A stretch of DNA of 64,000 nucleotides from Blastomonas sp. AAP53 (GTDB lineage: Bacteria > Pseudomonadota > Alphaproteobacteria > Sphingomonadales > Sphingomonadaceae). The position numbers and the translations under genes are program-made. Positions 9,375-18,748 of this stretch are shown here, piece by piece; positions within the stretch are counted from its first letter, which is position 1; every line of letters begins with the position of its first letter. The notes beneath the pieces are model-generated. The model was not told the origin of the DNA. It saw only the letters and a program-made list of their open reading frames with translations, and ran no database searches. The stretch spans positions 35,923-99,922 of the forward strand of contig NZ_ANFZ01000008.1 in the NCBI RefSeq assembly GCF_000331245.1, read 5' to 3'.

Positions 9375-10847
9375 TTAAGGGACGATGGTGACGCTCGCGG
9401 TGCCGCTCGCCCAGACCGGGAGGTAAAGGCCTGCGCCGGCGGCCTGAAGCTGGCCGGTTCTGGCGCGCTTGAGCTGGGCGTGGATGATGACGTCGCCTGC
9501 GCGCTTGGTTTCGATGGCCTGGTCGATCTTGCCGAGCAGCTCGGCATAATCGCGCTCGAAATTCTGGACGAGCATCTCGGCGATCATCGCCGCGACGCCG
9601 GGCGCGTTCATCATGTCGAGGATCAGGTCGCCGCCGGTCATGTCGGTGGTGCCGGTCACACCAAAGTCGGAAAAGCCCACCCGGCGCGAATCTGCGGCAT
9701 TGACCGGTTTGCCGGTCATCCACACCGTGCCCGAGGTCGGTGTCCTGCTGCCGCGTTCCTGCGCGGAGAATGTCAGCCCCACGGCGATCCGGCCATCCGT
9801 GGTGCCGTAGAGGGTCGCCGCCTTGAATTTTGCATCGACCGGCTCCAGCCCCGGCACCACAAAGGGGCGGCGCGACCGCTTGCGCAGCGCCCGGATCAGC
9901 ACCGGCTCGAGCGCGCGATAATCGGCGAACACCGGCAGGAAGAACGACAGCTCGCCGGGCTGCGCATCGAGCGGCTGCATCGGCGGCAGCGCTACCGGTG
10001 CACGGGGCCTGGGGCGGTGGCCGACAAAGGTTTCGGTCAGCGCGCGCATGCCCAGCCGCAGCCGCAACCGCCCGTTCACGACCTCATAGCCGCCGTACTG
10101 CAGCTGGCGCGGGGTGATGCGCATCCACACCTCGGGGTTGCGCTCGTTGAGCACGACCGAGGTGAAGGCGCTGGCCCAGGCCTGTTCGACCTGGCTCTGG
10201 ATGCCGATGCGGCCCAGTTCGCCGGGCAGGTCGCGCTCCAGCCGGGCAATGACCGGGGCAAGCTCGCGCTCGGCAGGCTCGGTGAGCACGATGGTCTGTC
10301 CCAGAAATTCGACACTGGGTTCGGCCAGCCAGTCATAGCTCAGCTTGACGGTCCCGCGCGGGGTCCAGTCCTGCTCCAGCCTGATCCGGACGATGGCGTG
10401 CGCCATGGCCTTGGCGGTGGCGGTCTCGCGCTTGAGCACGCCGCCGATATCCTCGGCACGGATCACCGCGGTGATCGGGAACGAGAAACGCAGCTCCTTG
10501 CCTGAACCCGCCACGCGGATCGGCCCGCGCGTCACTTCGCCGACGATGTCGCACTTGATCGTCGGTGTCTTGAGCCTGGCGATGCCCAGATCGACGGCCT
10601 TGCTCGCGACGCAGGTCTGCTGCGGCTCGTTGATCCGCCACAGCTGGCGCGGCACGCGGCGTTCGAGCGCGCGCGCCAGGTCGCCCAGCTCTGCCTCGAC
10701 CGGCACCGAGACCAGAGAGGCCTGCGGCTTGATGGTGATGGCATCGTCGGTGCGCGGCGGGCGGCCCTGGTCGCGAAATCCGCCGCACCCCGTCAGCAGC
10801 GCTGCCGCCAGCAGAGTGAGCATGAGGGGAAACGGGCGGCGCAGCAT
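9375..10847 (-). CDS. DUF4403 family lipoprotein
   Basis: A 490-residue protein starting with a lipoprotein signal: a basic N-terminus, a hydrophobic run and LTGC with the acylated Cys at residue 21. The remainder resembles the DUF4403 family of envelope proteins, recognised from overall pattern and length rather than from a catalytic motif. Function in the family is unassigned; some homologues resemble lipid-binding BPI/TULIP-like envelope proteins. The gene follows pmbA by five bases on the same strand and is probably co-transcribed. The 203 bases to its left, up to the histidine kinase start, show no gene. Confidence 0.75.
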   Translation of the reverse strand: MLRRPFPLMLTLLAAALLTGCGGFRDQGRPPRTDDAITIKPQASLVSVPVEAELGDLARALERRVPRQLWRINEPQQTCVASKAVDLGIARLKTPTIKCDIVGEVTRGPIRVAGSGKELRFSFPITAVIRAEDIGGVLKRETATAKAMAHAIVRIRLEQDWTPRGTVKLSYDWLAEPSVEFLGQTIVLTEPAERELAPVIARLERDLPGELGRIGIQSQVEQAWASAFTSVVLNERNPEVWMRITPRQLQYGGYEVVNGRLRLRLGMRALTETFVGHRPRPRAPVALPPMQPLDAQPGELSFFLPVFADYRALEPVLIRALRKRSRRPFVVPGLEPVDAKFKAATLYGTTDGRIAVGLTFSAQERGSRTPTSGTVWMTGKPVNAADSRRVGFSDFGVTGTTDMTGGDLILDMMNAPGVAAMIAEMLVQNFERDYAELLGKIDQAIETKRAGDVIIHAQLKRARTGQLQAAGAGLYLPVWASGTASVTIVP

Positions 10848-10852
10848 GAGCG

Positions 10853-12199
10853 TCAGCTGCTCGCGACGACCATGCCGTCGATGCGCAACGTCGGCACGTT
10901 GACCGCGTAACGGAACTCCAGATCGTCCGCCGGGATCAGGGCTGCAAACATGTCGATCAGGTTGCCCGCGATGGTGATCTCGCTGACCGGCTCGGCCAGC
11001 TGGCCATCGCGGATGATGAAGCCGCTGGCCCCCCGGCTGTAATCGCCGGTCACGCCGTTGACGCCCATGCCGATCAGTTCGGTGACATAAAGTCCGGTTG
11101 TGATGCCGGCCATCAGCGCCGCAGGGCTGTCGCGTCCGGCCTCCATATGGACGTTGCTCGATCCGGTCGAAGGCGCGCCGCTGATGCCGCGCGCAGCATG
11201 GCCCGTCGGCGCTTCGCCCAGCTGGCGGCCTGAGGCACTGTCCATCATCCAGCCGGTAAGCATGCCCTGATCGATGACGCGGAAGGGTGCGGTGGCAAGC
11301 CCCTCGCCATCAAAGCTGCGCGATCGCATCCCGCGTACGCGGTGCGGATCGTCGATGATCGAGACCATCGAGTCGAAGATCTGCGTCCCGCGCTTGTCGA
11401 GCAGGAAGCTGGTCTTGCGCGCGATCGCACCGCCCGAGATCGCGCCCAGCAATGACCCGATCAGCGATCCACCGGCGCGGCGGTCATAGATCACCGGCAT
11501 CGGACCGCTGTCCAGCCTGCCGCTGCCCAGTCGCGCCACTGCACGTTCGCCTGCGCGTCTGCCGATATCATCCGGCGATTCGAGGTCAGCCAGAAAGCGG
11601 ACGCTGTGCGACGCGGAATCGCGCTCCATCTTGCCGTCGCCGCCCGCCAGCACGCTTGCGCCAATGCCATAGCGGCTGCCGCCATAGCTGCCGGTAAAGC
11701 CGTGGCTGGTGGCCAGTGCCATGACCGAACGCACCGCGCCGGCCGATCCGCCCTCGCTGTTGGTGACACCGGGGACGGCGCGGGCGGCATCTTCGCACGC
11801 CTCGGCCAGCGTGCGCAGCAGCGCAGGGTCGGGATCGCCGCAATCATCGAGTTCGAGCTCGGGCAGGGGGCCGCGCGCCAGCAATTCTTCGGGGGCAAGG
11901 CCCGCATAGGCATCTTCCGGCGCCAGCCGCGCCATCGCCACCGCGCGTTCGGCGAGCGTTGCGAGCCCCGATGCGGTGACGTCCGCGCCCGAGACGCTGG
12001 CCGAGCGCTTGCCATGGAACACGCGCAGGCCGATCGCCGCGCTTTCGGAACGCTGGACATCCTCCAGCGCGCCGAGGCGAATCTGCACATCGGTGGAGGC
12101 ATCGCAGGCGAAGACCGCGTCGGCGGCGGTTGCCCCCGCAGCGATGGCGCGGGCGACAAGGTCTTGCGCCAGGTCTCTGGCTTGGTCGGGTGTCTGCAT
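10853..12199 (-). CDS. pmbA: TldD/PmbA family protein, PmbA (TldE) subunit
   Basis: A 448-residue protein matching the non-catalytic partner of the TldD-TldE protease that matures or degrades modified peptides. It has the family's RSFDGEGLATAPFRVIDQG stretch and the C-terminal GVNGVTGDYSRGASGFII block, while the HExxxH zinc motif of TldD is absent. In E. coli the complex removes the leader from the RiPP microcin B17 and acts with CcdA. That makes it a thematic neighbour to the lasso locus about 5 kb away, although it belongs to the conserved chromosome and a link is not implied. A TldD partner is not in the window. Confidence 0.92.
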   Translation of the reverse strand: MQTPDQARDLAQDLVARAIAAGATAADAVFACDASTDVQIRLGALEDVQRSESAAIGLRVFHGKRSASVSGADVTASGLATLAERAVAMARLAPEDAYAGLAPEELLARGPLPELELDDCGDPDPALLRTLAEACEDAARAVPGVTNSEGGSAGAVRSVMALATSHGFTGSYGGSRYGIGASVLAGGDGKMERDSASHSVRFLADLESPDDIGRRAGERAVARLGSGRLDSGPMPVIYDRRAGGSLIGSLLGAISGGAIARKTSFLLDKRGTQIFDSMVSIIDDPHRVRGMRSRSFDGEGLATAPFRVIDQGMLTGWMMDSASGRQLGEAPTGHAARGISGAPSTGSSNVHMEAGRDSPAALMAGITTGLYVTELIGMGVNGVTGDYSRGASGFIIRDGQLAEPVSEITIAGNLIDMFAALIPADDLEFRYAVNVPTLRIDGMVVASS

Positions 12200-12249
12200 C
12201 AGCAGCGTTTAAGCTGCTATGCAGATAGGGTCAATCGAACCGCAGCCGG

Positions 12250-12648
12250 TCAGAACAGCGCGGCCAGACCCTTGACCAGCAGCACGAACGCGAAGGGGAA
12301 GCCGATGGCGAACAGCCAGATTCCGAGACGGTCGCTGCGATAGGTCGCGGTCAGCGCGGCTTCGGACGCATTGCTGCGTGCCAGGCGCTGCCATCGCTTT
12401 TCGACGCGGCGGCACAGCGGAATGACGAATGCGACCAGCACGATCAGACCGAGATAGGGCAGGATCGACATGCCCTCGCCCCGGATCGCACCCATCACCA
12501 CGAAGATCTGCAGGCCGGTATAGGCCAGCAGCGCATAGGCAACATGGTTGCTGACGCGCCTTTCCCACACGCTTTCCGGCGCTGCGGGCGTTGCGATTCC
12601 GGAATTGTAGCGAGCGGCCTTGAACCGCTTTTCAATAGCATTGGACAT
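12250..12648 (-). CDS. Small membrane protein, unknown function
   Basis: 132 residues from the ATG at 12648, chosen for its AGGGG site upstream; the open frame continues to 12681 without support. Three hydrophobic segments are visible (about 35-57, 66-84 and 108-130), separated by a basic, Arg/Lys-rich loop. It is therefore a predicted inner-membrane protein with a cytoplasmic, positively charged middle. I do not recognise a family. It lies between pmbA and the acyl-CoA ligase on the same strand but with about 50 and 110 base gaps, so operon membership is uncertain. Confidence 0.65.
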   Translation of the reverse strand: MSNAIEKRFKAARYNSGIATPAAPESVWERRVSNHVAYALLAYTGLQIFVVMGAIRGEGMSILPYLGLIVLVAFVIPLCRRVEKRWQRLARSNASEAALTATYRSDRLGIWLFAIGFPFAFVLLVKGLAALF

Positions 12649-12755
12649 CGGCGTACCCCTGCTTGACCCTGCAGGCCCCACCCCTGCATTTGGGGGAGTG
12701 TGTCACTGCGATGACAGCTTGGCAAGAGGCGTTAACCGATGCGCCACCAGCGGCC

Positions 12756-14489
12756 CTAAGCGGCGATTCCCTCGGCCTTGCGCAGTTCCTTGCGGTCGAG
12801 CTTGCCGATCAGCGTCTTGGGCAGCGCTTCGCGGATATCCACCGCTGCCACGCGCTCGTGCTTGCCCAGTTGCGGGTTGAGCCAGGCCATCAGCGTCGGT
12901 CCGTCCACGTCTGCATCCTCCTGCAGCGCGACGAACGCCTTGGGGCTTTCGCCGCGATAGGGATCGGGTATGCCGATCACCAAAGCCTCTTTCACCGCCG
13001 GGTGCCGGTACAGCACCTCCTCGATCTGGCTGGGGAAGACCTTGAAGCCGCCCACCGAGATCATGTCCTTGATGCGGTCGACGATGCGGATATAGCCCTG
13101 CTCGTCGATCTGGCCGACATCGCCAGTGCGCAGGAAATCGCCGATGAACACTTCGGCGTCGGCATCGGGCCGGTTCCAGTAGCCGCGCATCACCTGCGGC
13201 CCTGCAAAGATGATCTCGCCCGGTTCGCCCGGCGCGACGTCCTTTGTCGGGTCCTCCTTGTCGATGAGCCGCACCAGCGTTCCGGGCAAAGGCTGGCCGA
13301 TGGTGCCGGGCTTGTTCAGCCCCTCATAGGGGTTGGTCGAGACGACGCCGCTGCTTTCGGTGAGGCCATAGCCCTCGACGACATTGGCCCCCGTCATCTC
13401 CTCGAACCGCGCCTTGACCTCGGCCGCCAGCGGCGCACCGCCCGAGATGCAGGCGCGCAACGAGGCAAAATCGGTCTTCGCGATCTGCGGGTTGTCGAGC
13501 AGCGCCTGGTACATCGTCGGCACACCGGGCAGGGCGGTCACCTTGGTGCGGGTGATCGCCTTCAGCGCCGCCACCGCTTCGAAGCGCGGCAGCATGACGA
13601 TCTCGCCTCCGTTGAGCACGGTGCGGTTGAGCACGCAGGTGTTGGCGAACACGTGAAAGAACGGCAGCACGCCCAGGATGCGGTCGTCGGCGGCATCCTT
13701 GCGCGGATCGATGGCGTTGACCTGGCGGGCGTTGGCAGACAGGTTCTGGTGGCTGAGCATCGCGCCCTTGGGCGTGCCAGTGGTGCCGCCGGTATACTGG
13801 AACAGCGCGATATCGCGCTCCGCATCGATCGGCACCGGCCTGTACGCGCCATCATTGGCGATCAGCGCCGAAAAGCTGGTGATGCGCGGATCGTCGGGCC
13901 GCTCGGCGGTCTCCTTGCCCTTGAACAGCCGGTAGAACAAAGCCTTGCCCGCTGGCAGCGCGCCTGCGACCGATCCGACGATCAGCCGCTCGAGCCCCGA
14001 CTGGTTCAGCACCTTGAGCGCGGTGGGCAGCAGAGCGGTCGCGGACAGCGTGAACAGGATCGTGGTGCCGCTATCGGCGACCTGATGCGCCAGCTCGTCC
14101 ACGGTGTACAGAGGCGAGAAGTTGACCACCGTCGCGCCGGCGGCCATCGCGCCATAATAGGCGGCGACATAATGCGGCACATTGGGCAGGAACAGCCCGA
14201 TTCGGTCGCCCTTGCCCACGCCCAGCGCCTGCAGCCCCTTGGCGACCCGTCGCGCGCCCTGCGCGGTTTCGGCATAGCTGTACTTGCGGCCCATGAAATC
14301 GAGCAGCGGTGCGGATCCCTTGCGCTGCGCCGAGCCGAACAGCATCTCGGGCAGCGACAGCGCCGCGAACTGCTGATCCCATGCACACGGATGGTTGTAA
14401 TGCGTTGTCCAGATCGGCGCAGCCGCATCGGACGCATGGGTGTTGGCGGGGCCGGTGGCGGGCGGAGCGGAGGGGATGGCGTCAGTCAT
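12756..14489 (-). CDS. fadD: Long-chain fatty acid-CoA ligase (AMP-forming)
   Basis: The product is 577 residues from the ATG at 14489; longer starts to 14537 are possible and none has a strong ribosome site. It has the hallmarks of the ANL adenylating superfamily: the P-loop FQYTGGTTGTPKGAML, GYGLTESSG, and the hinge region YIRIVDRIKDMISVGGFKV. The C-terminal catalytic Lys sits in PKTLIGKLDRKEL. It activates fatty acids with ATP to acyl-AMP and then acyl-CoA, feeding beta-oxidation or lipid synthesis, probably at the cytoplasmic membrane. The FadD assignment fits its length and motifs; the chain-length preference is not readable. Confidence 0.92.
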   Translation of the reverse strand: MTDAIPSAPPATGPANTHASDAAAPIWTTHYNHPCAWDQQFAALSLPEMLFGSAQRKGSAPLLDFMGRKYSYAETAQGARRVAKGLQALGVGKGDRIGLFLPNVPHYVAAYYGAMAAGATVVNFSPLYTVDELAHQVADSGTTILFTLSATALLPTALKVLNQSGLERLIVGSVAGALPAGKALFYRLFKGKETAERPDDPRITSFSALIANDGAYRPVPIDAERDIALFQYTGGTTGTPKGAMLSHQNLSANARQVNAIDPRKDAADDRILGVLPFFHVFANTCVLNRTVLNGGEIVMLPRFEAVAALKAITRTKVTALPGVPTMYQALLDNPQIAKTDFASLRACISGGAPLAAEVKARFEEMTGANVVEGYGLTESSGVVSTNPYEGLNKPGTIGQPLPGTLVRLIDKEDPTKDVAPGEPGEIIFAGPQVMRGYWNRPDADAEVFIGDFLRTGDVGQIDEQGYIRIVDRIKDMISVGGFKVFPSQIEEVLYRHPAVKEALVIGIPDPYRGESPKAFVALQEDADVDGPTLMAWLNPQLGKHERVAAVDIREALPKTLIGKLDRKELRKAEGIAA

Positions 14490-14634
14490 TGACACTGCTG
14501 TAAATAACAGCGGCATTCCGCACAAGTCGCTTGCCATTCAGACCATCGCAGCGGCCTGATAGAATGCATCAATGGTCATTTCGGACCGCTCCAGCCGCTT
14601 GCATCGCCGCCCGCGTTCGCTATGCGCTTGCGCC

Positions 14635-15330
14635 ATGACTGCGTACAAACCTGGTGATCCTGTATCCGTGCGGCGGCTTTATGGTCGTCAGCAGAACCAC
14701 AAGCTGCGCCTGGGCCAGGCGGAGCTGGTCGAAAAGCTGCTGCCGCAGATCAGCGTGCCTGAAGACGGCGAGATCACGTCCGAGCGATTGTTCGGCGATC
14801 GTCGGCCGATGCATTTCGAGATCGGCTTTGGTTCGGGCGAGCATATGGCGTATCGCGCCGACATGCTGCCCGACCATGGCTTTATCGGTGCCGAGCCCTT
14901 CCTCAACGGTGTCGTCGGCGCGCTGCAGCATGTGCGCGAAAACGCGCTCGCCAACATCCGGCTGCACATGGGCAACGCCATCGACGTGCTCGAGCGGATT
15001 CCCGACGGGTCGCTGAGCTTCGTCTATCTGCTCCACCCCGATCCCTGGCCCAAGGCGCGCCACGCCAAAAGGCGGATGATGAACAAAGGTCCGGTCGACC
15101 TGATCGCGGCCAAGCTGAAACCGGGCGGCGAGTTCCGCTTCGGCACCGATCACCCGATCTATGTCGCGCACGCGATGATGGTGATGAACGATCACCCCGC
15201 GTTCGACTGGCTGTGCGAGCGTCCCAAGGATTTCCTCGTCCGCCCCGGCGGCTGGCCCGAAACCCGCTATGAGGCCAAGGCCCGCGCGCAGGGGCATGAG
15301 GTGTGGTACTTTAGGTACAGGCGCATTTGA
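14635..15330 (+). CDS. trmB: tRNA (guanine-N7)-methyltransferase
   Basis: A 231-residue SAM-dependent enzyme that makes m7G46 in tRNA. Visible motifs are the SAM site FEIGFGSGEH (residues 61-70), the strongly diagnostic DPWPKARHAKRR (136-147) and GTDHP near residue 177. The ATG at 14635 fits the family start; the open frame continues upstream without homology. Its 3' end is 140 bases from the integrase start, so trmB is the left chromosomal flank and possibly part of the attachment site of the mobile element. The last codons (YRRI, TGA at 15328-15330) give a complete C-terminus, so the insertion did not break the gene. Confidence 0.95.
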   Translation: MTAYKPGDPVSVRRLYGRQQNHKLRLGQAELVEKLLPQISVPEDGEITSERLFGDRRPMHFEIGFGSGEHMAYRADMLPDHGFIGAEPFLNGVVGALQHVRENALANIRLHMGNAIDVLERIPDGSLSFVYLLHPDPWPKARHAKRRMMNKGPVDLIAAKLKPGGEFRFGTDHPIYVAHAMMVMNDHPAFDWLCERPKDFLVRPGGWPETRYEAKARAQGHEVWYFRYRRI

Positions 15331-15413
15331 GCGTAGCCTAGAGTACGAAAAGTGTGTTTTTCCAGTGTTTTAGCTCCTCTATGGTTTTCGCTCATTGGCG
15401 TCGTTTTCCGCCT

Positions 15414-15446
15414 CGGTGATTGCTCGGTGATTGCTGGGTGATTGCT
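15414..15446 (+). repeat. Three tandem 11-bp repeats upstream of the integrase
   Basis: The unit CGGTGATTGCT occurs twice in a row and a third time as GGGTGATTGCT, ending 24 bases before the integrase ATG. Direct repeats at exactly one helical turn, between the putative attachment site and an integrase gene, are the pattern expected of arm-type recombinase or excisionase sites or of an integrase operator. The role is inferred from position only. Confidence 0.6.
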
Positions 15447-15470
15447 GAGCGAGAGCTTGGAGGACCCGAA

Positions 15471-16670
15471 ATGGCGAGCGGAAAAATCACAAAACGGTCT
15501 GTGGATGCGTGGATCGCGCAAAAGTTCGAAGGCTTCGTTTGGGACGACGGCATCAAAGGTTTTGGGGCCAAGTTCTCCAAAACCGGGGCTGTGGTTTATG
15601 TTCTGCAGTTTAGAATGGGGGGGCGAGAGTCCAGCACGCGCCGCTATACAATCGGTAGCCACGGATCGCCTTGGACACCGACCACCGCACGAGATGAAGC
15701 GCAGCGTTTACTCATCCTGATTGCACAAGGGACTGATCCTGCAGAGGCCGACCGGCAACGTCGACGCGAAGCCGTTGACCTCGCATTTGACAACTATGCG
15801 CTTCGGTTTGAGCAGTCGCTCGTTAAACTCGGTTGGAAAGACCAGGTGTCCCGGTCGTTGAGGCTGCATGTCACCCCGGTGCTCGGCAAGCGTCCGCTGC
15901 CCAAAATCAAACGCTCCGATGTCGTTGCTGTCTTTGATCGCATGCCCCAGTCGCAACTTGCCAACAGACGTAACGTCTTTGCCGTACTGCGAAGATTGTT
16001 CCGTTGGGCTGTTAGCAGAGGTGACATTGACCGCAGCCCGATGGAGGGCATGGAGACGCCGCCAGCGGTCAGGCCGAGAGATAGATGGCTGTCGGACGAG
16101 GAGATCGGCCGAGTTTGGCGGCAAACCTATCATACCCATCCTTGCTTTGGTCCCATCGTCCGGCTGCTGATTGTCACCGGGCAGCGTCGAGAGGAAGTTG
16201 CTTCGCTGGCTTGGGAGGAGCTTGATCAGCTAGAGCTGATTTGGACGTTGCCAGGCAGTCGCTCGAAGAACGGCGAGCCGAATGTGGTTCCACTCAATAA
16301 TCTTGCTGTTGAAGTGCTCAATGCGGTTGCAGGTTCAAAGACATGGCCACGTCGTGGGAAGGTTTTTGCCACGTCATCCGGCGCAGGCTTTACTGCGTAT
16401 CATAAAGGGAAATTGAAACTTGATCGGCTGGTAGCCGAGGATGGGGGTGAACCCATGCTACCTTGGAGGTTGCACGATCTGCGCCGCACTCTCGCGACTG
16501 GTTTCCAGCGACTAGGTGTCCGCTTTGAAGTGACCGAAGCGGTCCTCAATCATGTTGGGGGCTCACGAGCTGGCGTCGCAGGTGTGTACCAGCGCCATGA
16601 CTGGAAGAAGGAGAAACGCGAGGCAATGAACATGTGGAATGACCATGTGGCAAGCACGTTGCTTCCATGA
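15471..16670 (+). CDS. int: Tyrosine recombinase (phage/ICE integrase)
   Basis: A 399-residue integrase. An N-terminal DUF4102-like arm-binding domain (about 1-90) precedes a SAM-like core-binding domain (about 100-195) and the catalytic domain. Catalytic residues are visible: Arg239 in VTGQRREEVASLAW, His335 and Arg338 in HDLRRT, His361 in LNHVGG and the nucleophile Tyr373 in GVYQRHDW. The start at 15471 has a GGAGGA ribosome site. It points away from trmB and is the element's first gene. Such enzymes recombine a short attP/attB core, usually at the 3' end of a tRNA or housekeeping gene, which makes the trmB end the natural candidate. Confidence 0.95.
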   Translation: MASGKITKRSVDAWIAQKFEGFVWDDGIKGFGAKFSKTGAVVYVLQFRMGGRESSTRRYTIGSHGSPWTPTTARDEAQRLLILIAQGTDPAEADRQRRREAVDLAFDNYALRFEQSLVKLGWKDQVSRSLRLHVTPVLGKRPLPKIKRSDVVAVFDRMPQSQLANRRNVFAVLRRLFRWAVSRGDIDRSPMEGMETPPAVRPRDRWLSDEEIGRVWRQTYHTHPCFGPIVRLLIVTGQRREEVASLAWEELDQLELIWTLPGSRSKNGEPNVVPLNNLAVEVLNAVAGSKTWPRRGKVFATSSGAGFTAYHKGKLKLDRLVAEDGGEPMLPWRLHDLRRTLATGFQRLGVRFEVTEAVLNHVGGSRAGVAGVYQRHDWKKEKREAMNMWNDHVASTLLP

Positions 16671-16960
16671 CATTCATTCAGTCCTGAGGTTTTCTCCGCA
16701 GCGAAGGCAGCGGTGGGCGATCGGCCTGTGCAAGCCGCGGATTACGCGCCGAGTTGGGTCCGTCGGAGGATGGTGGGCCAAAATGACGGCATGCCGCTAT
16801 CGATCATGTGCCGTGTCTGTGGCCCCGCGCGACTGATTGGGGAATGATGGGAGGTCGGCAGGAGAAGAAGCTATGGAACGCTGGCTTGAGGCGTAGTCTT
16901 GCCTGGACTGCTGAGTTGGAGTTTGACGGGCGCTCATTTCCCTCGAGATTGTTTTTGCGG

Positions 16961-18748
16961 TTACGACCAGGACCGAGCCCATAGTTCGAGCGCAATCAGT
17001 GACCCAATAATAGGGTGATCGTCTTTCCATAGCAGGTGTTCTGCGGTGAGCATCGTTGCAACAGCGTCAGGCGATATCAGCCCCTTGCTGGCCAGGACGC
17101 CATCAAGAAGCAGGGGCCGCAAACTGGTCAGGTGGGTGACTATAACCCGGTTGTAGAAGCCTGACGCTTCCCCTTTTCCGCGTCTGTCGCGTACGTCTTG
17201 AGGCAGCAAATGACCAAACACATCCCTCGCTAGCCCACGCTCGCGCCGATCAGGCACCAATTGCCACAATGGAATGGCCAAGCATGCCTCGACAAGCGGC
17301 TGTGACAAAAGGGGGTGTATTAGCCGTCGCCCTTCACTGGTGCGGGTGGCCCTGTGGAAGAGCAGGCAGTTGGTAAGCATCGCGATCTGCATGCGTTTTC
17401 CAGCAGGCAGATGGAGCCCATCGCTGATCCAAGGGTGAACCAAAGGATCGTCCTGCCATGCCAGGCGGCTGATGGGCCCGGCAAGGTCGATGGGAATTGA
17501 TCTGCGATCCAAGGACGGTGTCGCCTTCCATATGGTGTCCAGTACCTGCCAGATGGATGTATTGTTTGCAGCAGCACTGGAATTCACCAATCCGAAAAAC
17601 GTAGAATTGGGGCCATGCCTTCGGAGATAATCGGCCGCGATCAGCGGGGAATGCGGCTGGAAGAATACGGCATCTCCGCCCTGTCCACTGAAAATGCGCG
17701 TGGCTTGGAAGGCGTCGGCCATCTGTGCCGACAGACCATCGGCCACAAGATCGAGGCCGTAGACTGCGGGCTCAGGTGTGCGAGGCATCTGCAGTAATCC
17801 GGAATAATCAAGCTCTGCTGGCGCGACGCGGGTTTCGATCAGGCCGAAGCTCCATTTTTCGGCGACCGCCTTTGCATATCTCCGTTCGTCTCCGCCTGGG
17901 GAATCGGGCGCAATATTGAGCGCCTGGATGAAGGGTTGTTGTTGGGATCCGGCAAGAAGTCCGGCAACAATCGATGAGTCGAGGCCGCCCGACAATTCCA
18001 GTGTGACTTTGTCATGATCGCATAGCCAGAGATTGATGCACTGCGCTGCAATTGCCGGCAGATCCTGCGGTTGGGCCTGTTTCGTTGGTCGCGCATAGTG
18101 CGATGGCGACCAGATGGCCATTCGTTCCAGACCTTGTGCCTGTATGACCTCAAGCGTTCCTGGTACCGCTATGTCCACTTGGTGCAATGCGCTGAAACTT
18201 GCCGACAGCTCAGTTTGCACCAGCAGTTGTGACAAACGGTGCCAGTGAATTGCTGGCGGTCCATCCAAGCATTTCATCAGTGCCATGGGAAAGGCGTCGG
18301 TAACGACAGTCAGAGGATCGCAATGCCAGGCATACAATCTTTGAGCCCCCGAAGGATCGCGCATCCAAGCTGCCAGACCCGTACTGCTGCTAGCGCAGAT
18401 CATGGCGTAACGCCCCCACAGGTTCTGGGTCACCGCTTTGGCAGCGCGTATTGCGTCTTCTGCCGACAGCGGTCGAACGATGCTGGAAATTTCACCATCC
18501 CGCCTTGGAAAGATATCACCGACCAGCACCACGCTTTTGTCATTCGAAAGAATGATCGGCGCCTGGCGCTGCGCCAGCACGATGGCCTGTTTCCCTGTCA
18601 CCACCTGGCAAAGGTCCGGCATCGATCGCTCGAGGTTGCCTGCCAAAGTTTTCATCGCCGAAAGCACAGCCTCGTCGGGTCGCTGCGCCAGAATTGCGCA
18701 TAGGCTAGGGGAATCAGAAACGGGCAATGACCGTAAACCAGCAGACAT
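16961..18748 (-). CDS. Lasso peptide cyclase (asparagine synthetase-like, protein C)
   Basis: A 595-residue asparagine synthetase B homologue. The N-terminal glutaminase-like domain has lost the initial nucleophilic Cys, as in lasso cyclases. The synthetase domain has the ATP-pyrophosphatase loop LELSGGLDSS (253-262 region) and the GGDERRYA stretch. In lasso pathways this enzyme adenylates the side-chain carboxylate of the core's acidic residue and closes the isopeptide ring. The ATG at 18748 lies inside the 3' end of the B gene (35-base overlap), so translation is probably coupled. It is the last gene of the A-B-C unit and ends 290 bases from the integrase. A free asparagine synthetase is unlikely given the neighbours. 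Confidence 0.92.
   Translation of the reverse strand: MSAGLRSLPVSDSPSLCAILAQRPDEAVLSAMKTLAGNLERSMPDLCQVVTGKQAIVLAQRQAPIILSNDKSVVLVGDIFPRRDGEISSIVRPLSAEDAIRAAKAVTQNLWGRYAMICASSSTGLAAWMRDPSGAQRLYAWHCDPLTVVTDAFPMALMKCLDGPPAIHWHRLSQLLVQTELSASFSALHQVDIAVPGTLEVIQAQGLERMAIWSPSHYARPTKQAQPQDLPAIAAQCINLWLCDHDKVTLELSGGLDSSIVAGLLAGSQQQPFIQALNIAPDSPGGDERRYAKAVAEKWSFGLIETRVAPAELDYSGLLQMPRTPEPAVYGLDLVADGLSAQMADAFQATRIFSGQGGDAVFFQPHSPLIAADYLRRHGPNSTFFGLVNSSAAANNTSIWQVLDTIWKATPSLDRRSIPIDLAGPISRLAWQDDPLVHPWISDGLHLPAGKRMQIAMLTNCLLFHRATRTSEGRRLIHPLLSQPLVEACLAIPLWQLVPDRRERGLARDVFGHLLPQDVRDRRGKGEASGFYNRVIVTHLTSLRPLLLDGVLASKGLISPDAVATMLTAEHLLWKDDHPIIGSLIALELWARSWS

Noticed and set aside
9207..10505. A 432-codon plus-strand frame over the DUF4403 lipoprotein gene
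   Set aside because: The opposite strand carries a lipoprotein signal and family pattern; this frame has neither.
12663..14492. A 609-codon plus-strand frame over the acyl-CoA ligase
   Set aside because: It is the antisense shadow of a well-supported adenylating enzyme, with no motif or start support.
15335..15343. AGCCTAGAG after trmB repeated at 63770-63778 as a possible attachment core
   Set aside because: Nine bases can match by chance in the lengths compared, and the copy does not include the trmB end that an integrase would be expected to restore.
16961..18748. Cyclase gene as an ordinary asparagine synthetase
   Set aside because: The N-terminal nucleophilic Cys is absent and the gene overlaps a lasso B gene that follows a precursor gene.
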